Shown here: positions 38,725 to 47,723 of the stretch, in pieces
How the letters are laid out: every line of letters begins with the position of its first letter
Position numbering within the stretch: position 1 is the stretch's first letter
Source of the DNA: Trichomonas tenax
Lineage: Eukaryota; Parabasalia; Trichomonadida; Trichomonadidae
Assembly (NCBI GenBank): GCA_023091735.1
Contig: JALKBU010000330.1
Coordinates: 1 to 47,723, forward strand
Length of the DNA: 47,723 nucleotides
Direction of reading: 5' to 3'
Notes under the pieces: model-generated
What the model was told of the DNA's origin: nothing
Seen by the model: only the letters and a program-made list of their open reading frames with translations
The model's database searches: none
Position numbers and translations under genes: made by a program

Positions 38725-40020
38725 TGAAAAAATCACCAGTTTTTCAGAGCGAGGTTATCAAGAAAATCCGTCTTTTTACAACACTTCATTTCTCAACACA
38801 GTAATGATGAATGGTGGAGATCAAGTAGTAATATCGTTTCCATCTTTTGATAACATAATACAATGTTATTCAAAGAATCATCGAGAATTCTCGATACAAT
38901 TTACAAGTCTCCAAGAGCGTTGAAAATTTATTCAGATTATGAAAAAAAAAATCTTTATTTCACTGCTTTTCAATTAACAAGTATGTGCAATAGAGTAAAT
39001 GCAATTATTAATAGTGTCGGCATGGAAAAACTTTCACATCATAAATGGAGAGATTATGACTGCCTCCTCTTTGCTTTTAGTTATGAAGCGACAACTGAAT
39101 TTAAATTTGCAACAGACACCAAAGATTCATTCTATACTTATAATGCCCTCAATACTCATATGGATGATGTTCCAAATGGATGTTTATCAGACAGAACTTG
39201 ATATTAATTTTAAGAAACTCAATTTTACTCATAATGAGGTTCTCCCATATTATTACAATAATGGAGTGTTTGCATAAAAATATGTTAAATGGTTTTAGAA
39301 GATACTCGCAACTTCAAGCAAGTTTTTAGTGATCCAATAACAAAGAATGGGCATATATCATCTGGGAAAAATTACATTGTTTGTTGAAGCAAGAAGTTCA
39401 TTAACAATAACTGTCCATCCTCGCATGGCTGTTGTAACTTATGATAGAGATAATATGTTCGATGTTGATGTTGAATTCAATAATGAGGTTAGACAGCCAC
39501 CTGCACAAATTATTAATTTTAATGAAAATGGAAAGATTTTAATCACAAATGATTTATTCAGAATTATGGCCTTATACACATCACTGACCGGATGCAATAT
39601 TGATAAATCATTATCCCTTTTAGGTCCTCATGCTAAGTCAATAATTAGTCCATTTGCGCAAGGATATCAATGCATTTACAATATTTTCTCAAGTGAGATA
39701 TCATATTCAAGTGTAAAAGCAAATGCTGAAGCAAATATAGCAACTGCTTTGTAAACAAATTCGGATTATTTTAATCCATTTCAGTTCCATTACTTTAATA
39801 TTCAGCAATACAAAGAATAGCGTTAACATTTTCAGAACAAGTAGGGTCATTTGAGATCAATGAAAATGACTCAAAGAAGAAAAGGAAGATACTACTGGTG
39901 ATAGCACTGTTGTTGACACTGCTGCGAACACAATCATTGACAAGAAGAATGATTTGCATATCAAAATGTGCTTTATTATAATGATACAAAACATTGATGT
40001 AATGCCTTGCATTGAACTCC
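38725..40020 (+). pseudogene. Decayed membrane protein gene
   Basis: Coding-like segments in several frames, all on the plus strand: SERGYQENPSFYNTSFLN up to about 38922, then an ATG-started frame (38863-39201), then a short LDINFKKLNFTHNE stretch, then a long piece (39347-39754; VHPRMAVVTYDRDNMFDVDV), and a last segment near 39800-39990 with a Lys/Arg-rich border and a hydrophobic stretch KKKRKILLVIALLLTLL. The order suggests an extracellular domain and a C-terminal membrane anchor. At least four frame changes and several stops separate them. Family is not certain; beta-helix relatives are possible. An AACGTGCTTTTG promoter motif precedes it. Confidence 0.5.
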
Positions 40021-40731
40021 ATTCTTTAAGATAAATTCATTTATCATTCTTCGAATAGCAAAAACTATAGCGTGTAATCATTATTTATAATATAGAATCA
40101 AGGAAAATAGAAAGCTTCATGTTGAATTCATTAGATTCAAAAGCGACTATTTTGCTTATTTCTTGGAAAGGTTTGAATCACCATTCCAACGCTTTGTTTA
40201 AAGGGTTATCAAGTTACGACTATGAGCCATTGGTAATCTTTGTCAAATGTTATTAAATGTTTGATTTCTTTTCTAGAAGAATTATTCGACGTATTTGACG
40301 GCATGCATATTAGTAAAAAGTGATATTACTTTAGTGTTCAGCGAGGTATATTACAAAGTCCCGACGAAACTCCGATAAGTGGGAAAATGATGTGTAAATA
40401 ACTATCAAATTTACATGACAAAATAGTTTACATGGCATTTTATGACCTTAACTTGACAAATAGCCGATAAATTTCAATGCTTTTGACGTGTAAATAACAA
40501 ATTCTTGTCTTTTTAATTGAAAATTAAGGAAGATTAGGAATCAGTAGACAAATTAATTTTGCTAAAATATTTTTTGTAAAGAAAATATTTTTGTGAAATA
40601 TTAATTACAACAATGTTGGTAATCTAAAATGATTTTCAAAACTCTCGCAAAATATTCAATGTTTTATACAAATATTTTTATGTGTCATTTGTAAACTATG
40701 CAAAAACTGATCCTCCATTGAGTTAGAAATA
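40021..40731. other. Spacer upstream of the beta-helix membrane gene
   Basis: Contains inverted TTTACATGACA (about 40410), AGTTTACATGG (about 40426) and TTGACGTGTAAATAA (about 40484), which are members of the recurring TGTCATGTAAA-type promoter motif, at 250-320 bases before the gene. No TCA-N-ATG initiator precedes the next frame. The ATG at 40698 opens only seven codons in another frame. Confidence 0.55.
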
Positions 40732-41841
40732 GTGTTTTTGTGTTTTTTGTTTTATTTCGCGTTCTCTGAATGGACCGACTTCTACAGCGGAGAGCCTAAC
40801 ACTACGCTCACTGGGTATTTGATACCCGACGAAATATACCAAAACAACGTTTATATAAAAGAAGCAAAAGCAATAAACTTCCTTGATCACGTAATATTCA
40901 TGTATTCGGAAGAAAATATCAGTCTACTCGTCGAAGACACATTCTTTATGAACATAAAGAAAGATTACGCAGGTGGAACAATTTATTGGAAGACATCAGG
41001 CAATGTTACGATAATAAGGACATGCACATACAAAACTATGACCGATATAAAGTTCCCTGGAACATTCTTTTACTACCAAGGCATTGGAAATGTTAATATA
41101 TCGTATTTATCGATGGTTTACGCGGGAACGGAGACAGAAAACGCTCTAAATGCAGTAAGCTTCAAGTGCATCGACTCAAGCATTGATTATATCAATCATT
41201 CCACGTCATTTGCAGCGACAGGCGCATTTAATTCACTCGACCAGACCGCGTTTTCGTACTCAAACATCCAAGACAACTGTTTATCTGACGCTCCCAGTCA
41301 CTATGACCTCATTCACTGCAACACGTCTAATTTCCATCACTTGAATTTTGCGAATAATTCTTTCTCGCAGAATCCAAGTTCTTGTTTGGTCTTTCAGTCC
41401 CTTCTCGGCTCAGTTTTGACGCAATCGTACTTCGTTGAGACGAACTCGACTTATGTTGCACAGAAGCAATATCCTGAATCCCTTTTCCAAGTGAATGTTA
41501 TCTATACAGACAGAGACTATGAAGAGATGTCTGCATCGGTGATTCACAGGACTTCGGACCAACTGCGCATAGAGTTACTGAATACCTATAAATGCATTGC
41601 TAACTTCAATCCTCCGCCACCAACTAAGAGCAAACAAGTTGTTGTTGCTGCTTCTGCAGCTACTGGTGCTGTTGCTGGAACGGCTGCTCTTGGAGGTATA
41701 GGATTTTGGATCTTTAAGAAGGTTTCATCGAAGGCTGTCACTCACGCAGTTAAGTCAGCAATGAATGACGGCGATGACCAGTATACGTATGAGACATATG
41801 ATGAGGAATCAAATGGACAAGAAAATGAAGAAAAAAGATGA
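40732..41841 (+). CDS. Beta-helix membrane protein, start codon lost and tail frameshifted
   Basis: 369 codons. The frame begins with a GTG where the signal peptide starts (FLCFLFYFAFS, followed by EWTDFYSG); no ATG occurs in frame before codon 57, and a TGA lies at 40708-40710. The middle is a beta-helix ladder with Asn and Cys turns and many potential N-glycosylation sites. A membrane anchor (VVVAASAATGAVAGTAALGG then IGFWIF, about 303-327) precedes a short basic then acidic tail. The frame stops at 41839 after an A6 run (41831-41836); one A fewer would open 51 more acidic codons up to 41992. Thus type I surface protein, Pmp-like, probably dead or dying, unless the assembly has errors. Confidence 0.6.
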   Translation: MFLCFLFYFAFSEWTDFYSGEPNTTLTGYLIPDEIYQNNVYIKEAKAINFLDHVIFMYSEENISLLVEDTFFMNIKKDYAGGTIYWKTSGNVTIIRTCTYKTMTDIKFPGTFFYYQGIGNVNISYLSMVYAGTETENALNAVSFKCIDSSIDYINHSTSFAATGAFNSLDQTAFSYSNIQDNCLSDAPSHYDLIHCNTSNFHHLNFANNSFSQNPSSCLVFQSLLGSVLTQSYFVETNSTYVAQKQYPESLFQVNVIYTDRDYEEMSASVIHRTSDQLRIELLNTYKCIANFNPPPPTKSKQVVVAASAATGAVAGTAALGGIGFWIFKKVSSKAVTHAVKSAMNDGDDQYTYETYDEESNGQENEEKR

Positions 41842-41992
41842 AAATGAGGACAAAGAAGATAATGAAGATAAAGAAAAACAGAAGGAAGAAGAACAAAAAG
41901 AAGAAGATAACAAAGGTAATGAACAGAAAGAAACAGAAGAAGTTTCTTCTGATGATCATGGAGATATATCGATTTCTAATGAAACTGGATAG
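41842..41992 (+). pseudogene. Frameshifted acidic tail of the beta-helix gene
   Basis: In the +1 frame relative to the gene above, the sequence encodes KDENEDKEDNEDKEKQKEEE and more acidic residues, ending ISNETG and a TAG at 41990-41992. The frame has no own start with a plausible function. It continues the tail of the upstream gene after a one-base change in the A6 run at 41831-41836. Confidence 0.6.
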
Positions 41993-42105
41993 TTTTTTTA
42001 ATATATTGTATGAAAATTATAAAGAATTTGACCATGTTTTTTAAATAATAATAAGAAATATAATTCATATAAAGATATTCGTTTAGTTATATATTTAAAA
42101 ATAAA

Positions 42106-45100
42106 TTAAAATTGAGATATGGTATATTTGAATAACTCAAGGAGGAATAATAAGGCTGCAGCTGTGACTGCTGCTTTCATTGAAAGTGAAACAACTCTAT
42201 CATATGTAGATTCATCATCCTCATCCTCTTCTTCATCTTGCTCAACAGGTTCAGGCTCATCAGCTTTTTCCTTCTTCTTTTCTTCAGCAGCCTGCTTTTC
42301 ATCAGATTTCTTCTTTTCTTCAGCCTTCTTTTCAGCAGCGATTCTTTCTTCCTCAGCATTCTTACGAGCTTCTTCTTCGGCTTTCTTCTTTTCGTCATCA
42401 GCCTTCTTCTTATCTTCGGCAGCCTTTCTACGTGCAGCTTCTTCTTCGGCCTTCTTCTGTTTGGCGATCCTCTTTGCTTCTGCTGCCTTTTCTTCTTTCT
42501 GTTTCTTGAGAGCAGCTTTCTTCTGCTTCTCTTCTTGGAGCTGCTTGCGGATGTTGTCTCTTTCTTCATCTTCCTGTAGAGAGAGATATATATTTGTTGT
42601 CTCGATATAGATGGCTTCCTCAGGTTGCTTAGCTTGATGAGCATGCTTGGCATGTTTTTCTTCTTCATTGGACTTAAGCTTTAACTCCTCGATGCGGGAA
42701 AGAAGCTTTACCTCATATTGATTTGTTTCTCTTTCAGGAACATCAGAAACTCTCTTTTGCTGGGTTCTCTGGATGGTCTGGTTAACCTCGATGTCCTCAT
42801 CACCTTGGAGCTCAAGGTCACCCCAAGAAGTTCCCTTCATTGATGGAGCTGGCTCTGCCTTCTTTTGCTTAGATTGCTTCTGTGGCTCGGCTTGCTTTGG
42901 CTGTTCTATAGGATTATAGCGATTGGCGGCAATAGTTTTAGTGGCTTCAGCCATAGCTTCTTGCCAATATCCAGGACCCTTCTTGTTCTTTTCCTGTGTC
43001 TTCTTGTCTTCTTCATGCTTCTTTCTTTCGCGTTCTTTTTCTTCCATCTTTCTGGCTTCTTCTTTCTGCTTTCTTTCTTGCTCATCGGCCTTCAATCTTG
43101 CCTCTTCCTCAGCCTTCTGTCTGGCTTCTTCCTTGGCCTTCTTTTCAGCTAACTTTCTCTCCTCTTCCTTCTTCTTGCGTTCAGCCTTCTTCTGCTCCTT
43201 TTCTTCTTGTTCTTTTCTCTTCTTCTCCAGAGCAGCAAATCTCTTGGCTTCTCTCTCCTGGCGGCGTTTCTCATCTTTTTCAGCATTCAGTTCAGACAAC
43301 TTCTTACGCTCTGCTTCTTCTTCTTCCTTAGCCTTCTTTGCTGCTGCCTTACGCTCAGCATCACGTTCTTCTCTCTCTTTCTGAAGGCGTGCTCTCTCCT
43401 CCTCGTCGATATCATCCTGTAAAGCTGAAAATGTGTTTTCGAATTTTATGTTTTCCTCCTTTGCTGTGAATTCTGAGATATCGACTTCTCTTGTCTTAAC
43501 TTCAGAAACTTCTGGAGTCTTCTCATAGACTGGATTATTGAGCATATCGAGTCTTCTGAGCTCCCAGCTATCTCTGTCACGCTCAACATACTTGTATGTT
43601 GGCTTGGCATGAGATGTTGTGAACTTCTTCGAGTTGACATTCTCGCCTGTGTTCTTGATGCTGATATTACCCCATGCATTCATCTTTGGCTTAGTGTTCC
43701 TAAGTGGCTTACCAAGAAGTGATGGGAACTCGTTTGGATCGAGATCGACCCTTGGTTCTTCCTTCTTCTGTTCAACTGGTTTCTCTTGTGGATTCTGAGC
43801 TTCAACAACAACATCTTCGTCTTCTTCTTGTGGCTCAATCTTGACTTCTCCTTGGGCCTTGATGTCGGGGTTGATATCGCGAGTCTTGGCATGAGTCTGC
43901 TTCTTAGCGTTTCTGGCTGTCTGCTTTCTGTCATATTGATGTTTCTCTCTTGAGGCTTCTGGAGCCTTTTCAGCACGCTTTGACTTCTCTTCGAACTGCT
44001 TCTTGTTTGCCTCGATCTGTTTCTGCTTCTCCTCTTCGGCCTTCTTCTTAGCCTCTTCAAGCTTCTTTTGTGCCTCGGTCTGTGTCATCTTGTGCGGTTC
44101 TGCTGCTCCTTGCTTGCGCTGATTCTTCTTTGGTTCTGGCTTCTTCTTATCTTCAGCAGCCTTCTTTTTCTCTTCGGCAATGCGCTTCTCTTCTTCAAAT
44201 CTCTTCTTTTCTTCCTCGATCTTCTTCTTTTCTTCCTGAGCCTGTCTAAGAATTTGTTCAGCCTTCTTCTTGTCAGCTTCGATCTTCTTCCTTTCTTCCT
44301 CCTTCTGGCGCTCAGCTTCCTCATCAACCATAGAGCCATCAAGCTCGAAGTCTGGTTCGATGGATCTTTCGACGACAACAATATCGTCCTCTTCGGCTTC
44401 CTGCTTCTTGATTGGAGTCACCTTGCGTGGTGTAGTCGTTGGACTCTTTGAAATGTAGGACTTGTTGGCGATTGGAGTAGCCTGAGCAGATCTGCGTGCG
44501 CGTGCTCTCTCGAGAATGTCGGATCTTGGTGACCTTGTTGGTAACTCTGGAATTGTTGGTGAAACTGTGATCTCTTCGCCATCGAGTGGTTCATTATCGA
44601 TGTATGATGGGATAATTGTTCTGAGCTGGTGACGTGTTGTGATTGTAAGGAATAAGTCGTAAAGCTCTTTTGTAACTGGTGCACCACTGAGTGCACAGTA
44701 CTCAAGGATGGCTTCAACGGCCTCCTTTTTTGGTGATTCTGGGATTTCGAGTATTTGGATGTATGGCTTTAATAATGGTGCGTGAAGTGAACGTGTGAGC
44801 ATTGTGAACATTTCGAAAAAGAATCTTGTTGACTTCATTGTTTCGATTGTGAAATCGATGCAACCTGGGAAGTGGTTGATTGTCTGAATGAAAACATAAG
44901 CCATACCGAAAGTGAGGCCATGGTTCTGTGCAATGTGAGCATCAATGATCTTGATGAATTGTGGAATGGATTCGATGATATTTAAGTTCATGTCAGCAAT
45001 TGTCTTCTTAATGATGTTCTGGATGTCTGCTGGGACTTGAAAATGCAAGTTGTTCAAGAACGCCTGCCTCATCATGAAGGTCATGTAGAAAGCAAGCTGA

Positions 45101-45501
45101 ACAATTGGTGTATCAGAAGAAAGAATTTTTGTTAATTGACCAGACAACGTTTTGACGAGTCTGTCGATTGGAACGGACCACTTGACTTCTGGCGATATCT
45201 TTGTGTAGTTCAATCCCTCGATTGAATCAGAAGTGAAGCAAAGTCTGATCGGAGTCTTTCCTTCTGTGATAGTGAAATGGATTTGTTTTTCGATAATTTC
45301 GACGCCCTTGACATGTACTAATGTCTGATTTGATGAGAATGTGCAGACTGGCGCTTTATTTCCTGTTAATGTCATTTTTTGTTCATTAGAAGAAGGATCT
45401 GCGCTAGCAACGGAAAGCATGAGATGCTTGTTTCCTGTTTTCGCTGTAGCGCTGATCACTTCTCCAGGATAAAGAATGATTGTGGAAATATACGGGTCCA
45501 T
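42106..45501 (-). CDS. Large KE-rich protein with C-terminal membrane anchor
   Basis: 1131 residues from the ATG at 45499-45501 (a TTG 12 codons upstream is not used). Residues 1-300 form a soluble helical domain without a family I can name. A Ser/Pro linker follows. Then come long Glu/Lys/Arg repeats (about 400-540, 690-850 and 980-1090) of the single-alpha-helix or coiled-coil type. Short conserved-looking islands occur between them: DPNEFPSLLGKPL (about 585-597), MNAWGNISI (about 606), GPGYWQEAMAEA (about 842) and GTSWGDLELQGDED (about 892). The last 22 residues (AAVTAAALLFLLELFKYTIS) are a hydrophobic tail, as in tail-anchored proteins. A TCA precedes the ATG by five bases. Likely a membrane-bound tether or RNA/translation-linked protein; both are inferences. 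Confidence 0.75.
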   Translation of the reverse strand: MDPYISTIILYPGEVISATAKTGNKHLMLSVASADPSSNEQKMTLTGNKAPVCTFSSNQTLVHVKGVEIIEKQIHFTITEGKTPIRLCFTSDSIEGLNYTKISPEVKWSVPIDRLVKTLSGQLTKILSSDTPIVQLAFYMTFMMRQAFLNNLHFQVPADIQNIIKKTIADMNLNIIESIPQFIKIIDAHIAQNHGLTFGMAYVFIQTINHFPGCIDFTIETMKSTRFFFEMFTMLTRSLHAPLLKPYIQILEIPESPKKEAVEAILEYCALSGAPVTKELYDLFLTITTRHQLRTIIPSYIDNEPLDGEEITVSPTIPELPTRSPRSDILERARARRSAQATPIANKSYISKSPTTTPRKVTPIKKQEAEEDDIVVVERSIEPDFELDGSMVDEEAERQKEEERKKIEADKKKAEQILRQAQEEKKKIEEEKKRFEEEKRIAEEKKKAAEDKKKPEPKKNQRKQGAAEPHKMTQTEAQKKLEEAKKKAEEEKQKQIEANKKQFEEKSKRAEKAPEASREKHQYDRKQTARNAKKQTHAKTRDINPDIKAQGEVKIEPQEEDEDVVVEAQNPQEKPVEQKKEEPRVDLDPNEFPSLLGKPLRNTKPKMNAWGNISIKNTGENVNSKKFTTSHAKPTYKYVERDRDSWELRRLDMLNNPVYEKTPEVSEVKTREVDISEFTAKEENIKFENTFSALQDDIDEEERARLQKEREERDAERKAAAKKAKEEEEAERKKLSELNAEKDEKRRQEREAKRFAALEKKRKEQEEKEQKKAERKKKEEERKLAEKKAKEEARQKAEEEARLKADEQERKQKEEARKMEEKERERKKHEEDKKTQEKNKKGPGYWQEAMAEATKTIAANRYNPIEQPKQAEPQKQSKQKKAEPAPSMKGTSWGDLELQGDEDIEVNQTIQRTQQKRVSDVPERETNQYEVKLLSRIEELKLKSNEEEKHAKHAHQAKQPEEAIYIETTNIYLSLQEDEERDNIRKQLQEEKQKKAALKKQKEEKAAEAKRIAKQKKAEEEAARRKAAEDKKKADDEKKKAEEEARKNAEEERIAAEKKAEEKKKSDEKQAAEEKKKEKADEPEPVEQDEEEDEDDESTYDRVVSLSMKAAVTAAALLFLLELFKYTISQF

Positions 45502-46807
45502 ATTTTGAAAAAAAATATTTTTTATCGTCTGAAGCAAAAAAAAATTAAAAATGTAACGTCATTTTGCCAACTTTAGCACTTCCGATTTCTTTGTTATTTA
45601 TGACGTTCTGGTGTTAACTAGAGCTAGTTTTTACAGAATACAACGAAAAATAGATTTGATCGTTCTTGTTTTTTATTTTCATATGGCTTTGAGCATATTT
45701 GGCAATGTCATAGCTTAGATTGCATCCATGTGAAGTCATTAAAGTTTGATCAATGAGTTTTATAGTAAGCTCAATATTTCTCAGTATTTTCCTCTGTATA
45801 ATGCGAATAATTACATGTGCATTAAACTTTCTCGGTCATAGCTGATTCATTGATGATGTTCCTGTGTTCTCAAAAAGTATATTTTCAATGAATGCGATAT
45901 TGAATATGATCAATATTGCATTTCAAACAAAATGATTCATACCATTACCTTTCAATACTCATGTGAATGCTATTTTTACGTATAAATAGATGTTGATCAT
46001 GCTCGAAATATATAAAGGTATGGTGAGTAAAAATTACTGATATTGAGAGGCTATACTTGCGGCTATACACTTTTATGACTATGATCGACTTATACGAGAG
46101 ATTTGAATAAAATTGCTTCTACAGTTTTCGAGATATTACATATAATTTGATATTACAATTTTTGAATTTGAATTTTTTTCGAGGCTTTTAAAGACTTTGT
46201 AGATGAAATATAAAGATTTTAAATAATAGGGGTGATTGTATAATATAAATAGTATTATAGAAACTTAAGTGCAATCTTGTATAAAGTCATAAAGCTGAAA
46301 TCCCATGCATTGGAAAACAATCTTATATTTATGACGAATGAGAAGATATTACATTAATTTTTTTCATTTGCATGTAATTCATTTAACAATAATCGAAAAA
46401 AAGACATATTTTTACAAAATCTAATTTCAGATGGTAAATAAAAACAATGATTTGCTTAAAATAGAAGCATCAGCTGCAGTAACCAGTAGAAGGAAACACA
46501 CTCCATATTCTCTTTTATGCGAATTTTTGTTTAAACGGAATATTCAAATTGAGATCTCAAAAACTGTAGACCAGATTTTCTCTGTACTATAACAGTGTCA
46601 TTACTATATGTTGTCGTTCATACTGCTTTCAAGCCATGATCTAGATATCAGTAACTTTGGTGTTCAAAAAATCAAATTTTATGACGTACTTTTGGAATCT
46701 TAATTACGATGGCAACATCAATAAGAACTTGACACCAGTCTAAAATGAGGAAATTAAACAAGTATTTTATTTTCGAAGATATCTTAGCAAAAAAGAAGGA
46801 AGCCAAA
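45502..46807. other. 1.3-kb AT-rich spacer
   Basis: Promoter side of the KE-rich gene. A TCA-type site abuts its ATG. No open frame, repeat or RNA gene is seen beyond ordinary AT-rich sequence. Confidence 0.5.
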
Positions 46808-46990
46808 TTAGCTAGAATATTTAATATTACAGTACACCCAGGACCTTATAGCGTCAGCCAAGGCTTGAGCAATGACAGTGCTATGATGCCTCGTTATGCT
46901 AACGTCTTTAACGTCTAAACTTGACAACATAATAAGGTTATTAGTCACCATACCTTTAAATTTATTCAATTCTCCTACAATAGTTCTCAA
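46808..46990 (-). pseudogene. Coding-like fragment of unknown family
   Basis: 60 codons without an ATG start (first codon TTG), encoding a mixed, protein-like sequence (MVTNNLIMLSSLDVKDVSIT, then RHHSTVIAQALADAIRSWVY). The composition is richer in Ala, Arg and Trp than random AT-rich spacer. It has no neighbour in frame. It overlaps the left arm of the hairpin at 46977-47032. Possibly the remnant of a mobile or repeated gene. Confidence 0.3.
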
Positions 46991-47032
46991 ATAAAAGTCA
47001 ATGTGAAATACCTTTTATTTGAGAACTATTGT
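46977..47032. repeat. Perfect 20-bp hairpin with a 16-base loop
   Basis: ACAATAGTTCTCAAATAAAA (46977-46996) and its exact reverse complement at 47013-47032. Could be a folded-back element, a small-RNA precursor or a cruciform site. Confidence 0.85.
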
Positions 47033-47610
47033 GAATATAATTAGAGTATATAATTAATGATATTTTTGAAGGTTTATGAGAATCATCGGATCATGTAGGA
47101 ATCACGCATCTTTTATTACAGTAATTCCTGAGCTTATTGCCAACTTTATTTGGTCAGAATATTTTCGATACGGGAAATATACTCATTTGGCCTTGAGAAC
47201 ATAGGGCTTACATTGAGGCTTCACGCATAATATCATTTATTTTTCCCATACCTCCATCCATTTATTTTTATCATCAACTCCCTCATTTCCTCATACCCTT
47301 ACCTCCAAACAGTCAATTTCTTTGTCCATGCATGTATTTACCCCTCATTTCCACACATTCATTATTTTTCCCATACCTCCATCCATTTATTTTCATCATC
47401 AATTTAAAACATGACCGTACTTGTATTTACGCCTTTCAAAAATTATTTCTGAGTGTTTACGTTTAAAATTTGATGTTTTAAATTAATTTATAAGTTGATG
47501 TTTGAATATTGAACAGTATTAACGTAAAATTTGATTGAAATCGTTAATTCAAAAAATTAAACTTAATTTTTAAAAATTTATTTTTTTAATAAATCAAAAA
47601 GTAAGCGAAA
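46991..47610. other. Spacer upstream of the last gene, with a pyrimidine-rich tract
   Basis: Between 47236 and 47403 the plus strand is very C/T-rich (CCCATACCTCC runs) and holds a 41-base direct repeat listed separately. No gene is seen. The start at 47611 is preceded by an AAAAAGTAAGCGAAA stretch. Confidence 0.55.
47237..47402. repeat. 41-bp direct repeat in a pyrimidine-rich tract
   Basis: Copies at 47237-47277 and 47362-47402 differ by one base (T/C) and share the core CCCATACCTCCATCC. The 84 bases between them are also C/T-rich. Confidence 0.85.
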
Positions 47611-47723
47611 ATGTCAATCCAAATTTTTGATGTTTCAAACAAGATACAGAAGCTAATGGACGAACATAAACAGTTTGTTCTCGCAAATAATTTCTTACAT
47701 AAAGAATTTTCTGTTAATGAATA
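47611..47723 (+). CDS. N-terminus of a gene running off the right edge
   Basis: An ATG at 47611 opens a frame that is still open at the last base (37 complete codons, starting MSIQIFDVSNKIQKLMDEHK). The start resembles N-termini of trichomonad ankyrin/BTB-like families, but this cannot be shown from 37 residues. The frame is ATG-started and free of stops to the edge; the true product is unknown. Confidence 0.5.
   Translation, partial: MSIQIFDVSNKIQKLMDEHKQFVLANNFLHKEFSVNE

Noticed and set aside
39795..40022. Minus-strand 75-codon frame
   Set aside because: It starts at ATG but overlaps the anchor segment of the decayed plus-strand gene and has no coding character of its own.
41750..41959. 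Hydrophobic minus-strand frame opposite the acidic tail
   Set aside because: Same effect: the complement of GAA/AAG repeats reads as Phe/Leu.
42119..43422. Ser/Phe-rich open frames antisense to the KE-rich gene
   Set aside because: They are the reverse of Glu/Lys repeats and show only Ser/Phe/Leu low complexity.
1..47723. tRNA, rRNA and CRISPR-like features
   Set aside because: No cloverleaf with TTCRA box, no rRNA signature and no regularly spaced identical repeats were seen. The motif cluster at 20.8-21.2 kb has irregular spacing and very short units.

Overview
The window looks like nuclear DNA of a trichomonad (Parabasalia), most probably a Tritrichomonas-like species. Coding regions are long and without visible introns. 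Spacers are very AT-rich. Several genes carry the short TCA-type initiator (Inr) directly before the ATG that is typical of trichomonads. One gene encodes a protein that looks like the trichomonad initiator-binding (IBP39/IBD) family. Species is an inference; no rRNA or other taxonomic marker is present. Several listed starts correct a longest-ORF reading that would begin at a non-ATG codon.

Layout. 1-2.2 kb (minus): 5' part of alpha-tubulin and a helical-repeat protein. 3.4-12.4 kb (plus): Raptor (TORC1 scaffold), a GAF protein with a decayed cyclic-nucleotide phosphodiesterase domain, a CPBP membrane protease and a small RNase-kappa/V-ATPase-f-like protein. 12.6-17.8 kb (minus): a coiled-coil acidic protein, an initiator-binding-type transcription factor with an SH2-like C-terminus, and an N-CoR/SMRT-type DAD-SANT corepressor protein. 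18.4-23.7 kb: a beta-helix protein, an ankyrin protein, a CAMK-like kinase and a metacaspase, with a striking repeat-rich spacer at 20.8-21.2 kb. 23.7-25.1 kb: a 1.07-kb TTAA-bounded inverted-repeat element that appears to split an older reading frame. 25.4-27.2 kb: a small protein resembling NOP58-chaperone (NOPCHAP1/DUF4598) proteins and a divergent DHFC palmitoyltransferase. 27.3-29.6 kb: two decayed beta-helix membrane-protein copies. 29.9-37.0 kb (minus): a 2349-residue BEACH protein. 38.7-40.1 kb: another decayed membrane-protein gene. 40.7-42.0 kb: a nearly intact beta-helix membrane protein with a lost start codon and a tail frameshift. 42.1-45.5 kb (minus): a large KE-rich, apparently tail-anchored protein. 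45.5-47.6 kb: spacer with a 20-bp perfect hairpin and a 41-bp direct repeat. A new gene starts at 47,611 and runs off the end.

The genes do not form an operon-like system. They cover growth control (Raptor), vesicle traffic (BEACH, DHHC), proteolysis (CPBP, metacaspase) and gene regulation (IBD factor beside an N-CoR-like protein). The most novel points are the IBD plus SH2-like architecture, the pseudo-phosphodiesterase, the GTGAC/AACGTGC promoter cluster, the TTAA element, the repeated decay of one beta-helix membrane family, and the uniform TCA-N10-ATG initiators.
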